64,000 nucleotides of DNA from Dendrophyllia cribrosa (Eukaryota; Cnidaria; Anthozoa; Scleractinia; Dendrophylliidae), in NCBI GenBank assembly GCA_024195265.1, contig JAJLRJ010000003.1:55483284-55547283 (forward strand), given 5' to 3'. How positions within the stretch are numbered: the stretch's first letter is position 1; every line of letters starts with the position of its first letter. Under the pieces are notes generated by a model. The model searched no databases and was not told the DNA's origin. It was given only the letters and a program-made list of their open reading frames with translations. Of this stretch, positions 58,601 to 64,000 are shown in pieces. The position numbers were made by a program, and so were the translations under genes.

Positions 58601-61600
58601 AGTAAAATCCTGCATATAAGAACCTGCAATTTTCTAGGTGATGACTGGTTCTTATAAAAATGGGTGTCTAAATGACAAATTTCAGGCTGTACACTGTTGG
58701 TTCTTAATCCGCTGGGTTCTTATACGCAGAATTTTACTGTACTGCCTATTGCCTTTTTGTGACTTTCCTTTCATTCAGTCCTTTTATTAAAAATATAGTT
58801 TGAGTTCACTTTGTCATTGTGCATCAGTCCATTTCATTAGCTAAATCATTTAGTACTGTACATTAAACTTTCTTTTCAGGAATTTGAATCCTACCATTTT
58901 GTTAAGTTCAATCGGATGCCAAAACTGATAAAAAAGAAGGTGACAAGCGGTAAGTATACCTTTGATTAATATAAACAACATAATAATTAATTAATACATG
59001 TAGGTAGTAATTGTGTTGAACTTCCAGAAAATATCCATACTTCACTCACCATACCTCTCTAGAAATTCCAGTCATACTTTTCCTTAACCCCCCTTGTACC
59101 TTGGTGATAGTGCCCCAGCCTTTAATGTTATACTTACAGAGGCCAAAATGACACTGACTTTTAACTGCACAGTCCTTGGATTAAGTTTTAAGACCCAAAT
59201 ATAAAATGATTGGTAAATAGCCAGCGAGGTTTCCGACATTTGTATTTTAACGAATGAATACAGTGTAAACTCACCAATATTTCTCAGTCCAAGTTACTGA
59301 AAAGAAATACTTAGAAATACTTATAGTTAGGTCAACTTATATCACCGGAAAGTACGATAGCTTATTGCAGATGTTCCTGCAGATAATCCACACCCCTAAT
59401 TTTGAACAAACATTTTGGGCAAAAAGTGCGGCTTATACATGCATGCCGGTTTTTATGGTACATGTATTTAATGGTGATTCTGTACTTTTCATTTCAGCTG
59501 ATTCCAATAGGTCATTACCTCCAAAACCAAAGTCTTTGTCAGTAAGGTAAAAAAATGTAACACAAATTATCTCAAGACAAGTGATGTACATGTACATAAC
59601 CGACCAAAATCTAATTTAACTTCCCTAACGAGTTGCAGTGCAGGTAGCCTTGTCTTCTCACTGTATCTCTCCACCCAAGTTTTGCATACAATTTATTCAC
59701 TGGATATCCAGTGAACAAGCATTCCAAGTTATCCACTCAAAGAACAACCAAGCCTAAAATCTTTTTTTTTCAGATGTCTTGTCTGATTGTTTGTGGTATA
59801 GTCACATTAAAATTAAAAAAGGAAAATTGACAAGTTTTAACTTTCATATTCAAAATGTAGACCCCATACATGATGTTTGGTTTGCTGGAGGTAAAGGACT
59901 CAAACTGTGACAGTTAAACTTGTGATAGTTACACTCAGTTAAAACAGTGCTTTTTTGTTAGCTCTCGTAGTAGCTCAGTGTCTCTACCAAGTATCAATGG
60001 ACAGCCAGGATCAGACAGCTCACAGTCACCAAGCTCATCCAAAAGACCAAGCAGTGACGGCAAGAGGAAAACAACAACAAACTCAAAACAGAAGATACAT
60101 CGGGTAAGATCAAGATAATGGGAGGAAGGAACTTACAAATAAATTATAGTGATCAACTGGGAATTGCTCACTCCTAAAGTTATTCTGAAAGGGGTCTACA
60201 AGGTTTTTGCCGTTTACAGAATTCAAGGCAACTGATTCATTGACCATGGACATTAAGCAGGCAAATTATTTAATTATTAAGAGGTTGGGAGATGGGAAAA
60301 AATTTGATTGGGACGGGGTGGGGGAGATAACATCAACAATGGACCGATAGCGGCTGCCTGAGGCGCCTTCATAAGCTGATGTCCGATCTCATAACAACAG
60401 AGCCGAAGACCAAGGAACATGTACATGTATGTTACACATTACTTGGTCTTCGGTTGTTTTACAGTAAACTGGTGTGCGATTTAAAAATCACATATATTAT
60501 AGAGTGTACTGTACACGTAAGTGAAAGACCGCAGTGCTCAAATAACTGTAGGGCTATGGAAAGGTTGTTGCCAATAATTGAACTAGGCGGCTTCTTACAA
60601 GAGGACCACTGAGTTAGCCCCTATAGGCTACATGTAAGTACATGTAACTTGTCTTTGGTGGGTGGGGTGGGGGGCGGGGGGGATGAGCAATAAATCCCAC
60701 ATTGTGGCCTCTTTGGGTTCCTTGTTATTTCTTAGTGCACAGTTTTGAGGACTCTTACTGTATGTTCAGTAGTCACTTGACTGAAAAAAGTATATTTGTA
60801 TGGATAAATGGTTGCTCAAAAGAGGTGGTTATTACAGTACATGTACCAGATCAGAGGTTTGACTGAACAGAAGTTTGACTGTATATCATATTTAAATGTT
60901 TTCTTTCTTTTTTATTTTAGAAGAACAGCTCACCTCCTGAGCGTAACAGTCCCACTGTGGCATCATCAGATCTGAACCTGGCAGGTACATCAATAACTGC
61001 AGCTAAGAATGTACCAGGCAACCAAACCACACATGGAAAGGTACCTGTGGTCAATCAACCAGATATAACAAGAATCATAGGAAAATGCTTTTAATAATAT
61101 TCCATATCCTTTTTTGAATTTGTTTTAAGAGTGTTATAATTGACATGAGAGCCATGCTAAACAATGCCATCAAAGGAGAGTACAATGCGGAAACAGACCC
61201 TTCAGTAAGTGCTGCTACCATACATGTATTTATTTATTTATTCATTTATTTATTCATTTATTTATTCACATGTAATAATTAACACACCAACATTGTGTAT
61301 AGTGTTGTAGTTCAAATTTTTGCTAGATTTGAAAATTTTCACACCAGTTTATTTTTATTTCCCTTTGTCTAAAATGCATTATCTTAATCTCAGACAAGAA
61401 GGAAAACAAACAAAAAAAACTGGTTGAACAAAGTTAAATTTAAACCACAATATACATTATATAGATAATCATATTACTAATGGTAATTGAACTGAGTGGA
61501 GTGCAATTTGGTCTGAAATCATACGCGTGATTTCAAAATAGAACGAGCACGCAGCGCATGTATTACGACTATTACCCCATGGATTTCTTTAAAAATCTGG

Positions 61601-61939
61601 CTGTCCATGGGGTTACAGAAGCCATTGTTGGTTAGCTTTTGTGTTGTGTTGTTTGGTGTTGGTATTGTTCAGTGTCTTTTGAATCTTTTGTGTTACGTCA
61701 TTTGGTGATCACAACATCCTCTACACCAAGAAAGTGCCAGGGTATACAAGACTTAAAAATCATTTTTTAATTGTTCAACTTTCAAAGTGCATGTGTATAA
61801 GGAAAACGACACATTTTTTTTTTCAATATCATCACAACTGTTTATATTCTCTATGCTACAGGACCGACTTCTTAAGCCTCTGGGAGGATTTGCTGGACTC
61901 ACTGGGGAATGGAGAGATTTGGCAGCTGTAATAAGCAGG
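55657..61939 (+). CDS. KATNAL2: KATNAL2-like protein, N-terminal nine exons (LisH part), AAA domain not found
   Basis: Exons 55657-55713, 55841-55911, 58417-58513, 58880-58949, 59498-59546, 59962-60103, 60921-61040, 61130-61204 and 61862-61939 join in frame over 253 codons. The start MTQELSYMQLK and then RKRTLLILILHHFREEGYID match the N-terminus and LisH motif of katanin p60-like 2. YEVCDNIDLPTIL and EFESYHFVKF are further family landmarks. A Ser/Lys-rich linker (about residues 105-195) follows, then DRLLKPLGGFAGLTGEWRDLAAV, which in relatives sits just before the AAA ATPase domain. The Walker A/B exons should come next but are not visible in 61.94-64 kb. Read-through past exon 9 meets a stop after two codons (GTA CAG TGA). 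Relatives are microtubule- and cilium-linked. Confidence 0.85.
56134..56284. mobile_element. MITE in KATNAL2 intron 2, ends TATAGGTGGTTT
   Basis: 'tataggtggttttcatg' is matched inversely by 'gcaaaccacctatata'. An inner pair, 'gctggtggac' and 'gtccaccagc', is also present. Confidence 0.75.
56320..57185. mobile_element. TIR element (~866 bp) with internal tRNA-like module
   Basis: The ends 'gggaccgttcattatttatg' and the inverse 'cataaataatgaatggtccc' are followed inward by long G/C homopolymer tracts. Near 56551-56630 a tRNA-like module shows the A-box-like 'tgatgtagtggctagcg' and the B-box-like 'ggtttgaggctt'. No protein-coding gene is inside. The poly-G tracts may contain sequencing error. 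Confidence 0.7.
57213..57425. mobile_element. MITE containing a 41 bp tandem repeat
   Basis: The ends 'atggttgccagattgttgca' and the inverse 'tgcaacaatccggcaaccat' bracket three copies of 'atattcaatactttatattt..ttgttcagtaaa'. Confidence 0.8.
58599..58739. mobile_element. Pogo/Tigger-like MITE, 141 bp, TA target site, KATNAL2 intron 3
   Basis: CAGTAAAATCCTGCATATAA at the left and the inverse-like TTATACGCAGAATTTTACTG at the right are flanked by TA on both sides. It follows KATNAL2 exon 3. Confidence 0.8.
60399..60460. repeat. Hairpin in KATNAL2 intron 6
   Basis: 'agccgaagaccaaggaac' and 'cttggtcttcggttg' are inverted, with a palindromic loop region (acatgtacatgt). Confidence 0.6.
61227..61267 (+). 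repeat. (TATT)n microsatellite in KATNAL2 intron 8
   Basis: TTTA units interrupted by two TTCA variants, starting about 22 bp after the exon 8 donor. Confidence 0.9.
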
Positions 61940-62087
61940 GTACAGTGAAATCCTACATAATGTATGGTCTTGCATTTAATACCTTGAACATTGATAGGAA
62001 CAACTGCACATGTCCATTATTTTGCTTTTTTCTTTTGTCAAAACTGAAAAATAATTACACCTTAGTAGTCATATGGGCTCCTTCAGA

Positions 62088-62275
62088 CCCGTTCCTCGCG
62101 CGGATCCACGCGCGAGGACCCACGCGCGTGGATCCACGCGCGGACCCCTATTGTTCTAATCATAATTATTCTTTTGTCATAGCCCTAGGAATTATCATAA
62201 TAACCCTAAGGATGGTCACAGCGCATGTCCCTATTAGCATAATAACTCTAAGGATTGCAACTGCGCATGTCCCTA
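62088..62275. repeat. GC-rich palindrome and ~55 bp tandem duplication
   Basis: 'cgcgcggatccacgcgcg' and 'cgcgcgtggatccacgcgcg' form interleaved palindromes at 62097-62150. These are followed by two copies of a unit with 'ataata.ccctaaggat' and 'gcgcatgtccct' (about 62195-62275). Confidence 0.7.
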
Positions 62276-63018
62276 ATTCAAAATGGTGGATATGATTAAA
62301 AATTCAAAATAGCGTTTGAGGCGGACCCTCTAGGTAGGATTCTCGACTTTCAAATTTTAATGAGATGACCCCTCAGTGACCAGAAGGCATCCCGAAGACC
62401 CCTCGGAGATCCGAAGTCATCCCGATGAGGATCCGGAACAACGTAAACAAAAAAACGGCAGGGAAGTTTCACGCCACCCCACACTTACGTTATTAGTCAC
62501 GAAGGATATTTATTTTTGAAAGACGAATCGCTGGTTTCCTTGTGGTAGCCTTCTTTATAAAAACAATCAAAAGTACAAACGCGGTTTAAACGCATGTGGA
62601 CTAAGTGCAAGGGATAATTGTTGACCACATAGGACTTTTTATTATTTCGTCTGCTTTAGACAAATAGCTGCTTTTCTTGTAGTACAAGAAGGACATACGC
62701 ATGCGCATGACATGCGTTTTTCCAATTTATTGGTCAAATTGCCGTACAAGTCTACCCTCCCTCAAGGAACGTTAAACTTATTTTTTTTTACCATTATCAT
62801 CTATGTAGCCACGAAGGTTGTCGTTTCATTGCTGTTCTCTTTCGTGTTTGATTTTCAAAATGGTGGACAAACAAACAACTTTAACTTAAAATAAACTCAT
62901 AAGACCGCTGAGGAAACAGTAGTATATTTTACTCTTTTTTGAAGTTGTAGAAAACAACCGTTATTTGAGCAGTTTTTAACACTCCTGAGTATCCGAAATC
63001 CCTGAGAATGTTCTGCCG

Positions 63019-64000
63019 ATGGAGTTTGTGAGGTTGGCTGTCCAAGAATGCGCGGTAAGTTGTGACTGGTATTTCGCTCGATCTGTTTTTTACTTTCTAA
63101 ACCGAAAATCTTGTATAATCAATTCCTTTTTTCCTTTATAGTTTCCATCACAGACATCAAGCAGGGAGATCCCAACAATAAACATGGAAGATGACTTTCT
63201 CGATTCGGTACGTTGTACTTCTTATAAAGCTTTGTAGTAAGCATTTTACGCATCGTTCAGTAAGTTTAATTACGCGAACTTACACTAAACCAAATTTGCA
63301 TGAAATGGAAAGCAGTCAATCACGCACGAAACAAACTCTTACGCTCGACACACGAACAAACTCTTACGCTCGACACGCGAGTAAACTCTTACGCTCGAAC
63401 ACACCAACGTTATGTACGTTCAACAGATGAGAAGCTTTAGACAGGCGCTCAGTACCCGAGAAGCTTCATCGTACGATAATACTCGAAACATCGGATATCT
63501 TTGGACTCCTGTAAGAGACACTTCGCTGTCAGACTTTGAATATACATTGCAACGGTTACGGTCGGTGTAGAAAATGTCACTGGTACATGGTATTGCTTGA
63601 ACATGTAAATAAAATTCGCTTGAACAATTTGACTCGGTTCCTTTGTTTGGACAGGAGCATCCGCAAGGAAAAGCCTTCAGCATTGAACGAGATGAAATCA
63701 AAAATAAAACCAACAGTTCACAAAAGGGAAAACAAGGATTTAAAAACTATTTTGACAGGTAGTCGTGAAAGCGATCCACCATAAGTATTGACTGTTGTGT
63801 TATTAACAAACCATAAGTGAATTATTTACAAGGTCGTATTAACCGTTTCCTTTGTAAACCTCCATGTGTTTACTCATATTTCTATTTACCATCGGAGACT
63901 GAAGTCCTTCGCAATTACAATTTTATTGATTGTAATTATTTGCAGGGCAGCGAATCAACTACCGACTTGGAATCCTGCACAAACCGTAAGTGATTTATTA
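63019..64000 (+). CDS. N-terminal exons of an unrecognised protein (runs off window)
   Basis: Exons 63019-63054, 63142-63207, 63655-63758 and 63946-63985 join in frame, each followed by a good donor (GTAAGT, GTACGT, GTAGTC, GTAAGT). They give about 82 codons so far. The start MEFVRLAVQECA is followed by an acidic patch (MEDDFLDS) and a polar, basic region ending QLPTWNPAQT. I do not recognise the family. It begins ~1.1 kb after the last KATNAL2-like exon on the same strand. No acceptor with a pyrimidine tract precedes the first exon, which supports a new gene start rather than a continuation. Confidence 0.55.
63326..63405 (+). repeat. Three-copy tandem repeat, ~26-28 bp
   Basis: The unit 'aaactcttacgctcgacac' is repeated three times with slight variation, within intron 2 of the gene starting at 63019. 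Confidence 0.85.

Overview
This is a eukaryotic, AT-rich, intron-bearing genomic window with no bacterial features. Compact exons with GT/AG introns, a KATNAL2-type LisH gene, an ankyrin/SOCS-box gene and a rhodopsin-class GPCR, together with a dense load of foldback/TIR mini-elements and (AAT)n-tailed retroposon pieces, point to an animal. An anthozoan cnidarian (coral or sea anemone) is my best guess. That guess rests on the look of the repeats and is inference, not a database result.

Layout. 0-2.5 kb: minisatellite, a retroposon tail and an unusual TIR element carrying two opposed tRNA-like modules. 3.0-5.5 kb: a three-coding-exon plus-strand gene of unknown function (196 aa), preceded by likely 5' UTR exons. 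7.4-8.7 kb: a minus-strand multi-exon gene of unknown function and an ORF on the plus strand, head to head across a short promoter. That promoter shares a ~30 bp motif with the promoter of the first gene. 13.84-13.91 kb: one minus-strand first exon with a Ras-superfamily P-loop, whose partner exons I could not find. 14-39.6 kb: gene-poor sequence with MITEs, hairpins and short ORFs that I do not trust. 39.66-44.99 kb: a complete four-exon class A GPCR (356 aa). 45-52.5 kb: satellites and foldback elements. 52.55-55.37 kb: a minus-strand ASB-type gene (ankyrin repeats plus SOCS box, about 324 aa). 55.66-61.94 kb: nine exons of a KATNAL2-like gene, divergent from the ASB gene across a 289 bp gap. 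63.02 kb to the window end: the first four exons of another plus-strand gene, not recognised, running off the window.

The genes form no operon or pathway. The ASB protein should be a substrate receptor for a Cullin-5 ubiquitin ligase. The KATNAL2-like protein belongs to a family tied to microtubules and cilia. The GPCR looks like a peptide-type receptor. The most notable gene-level oddity is that KATNAL2 exons stop just before the AAA ATPase region and another apparent gene start follows. At the repeat level, the dual tRNA-like TIR element and two very long hairpins stand out. I see no clearly new enzyme system here.
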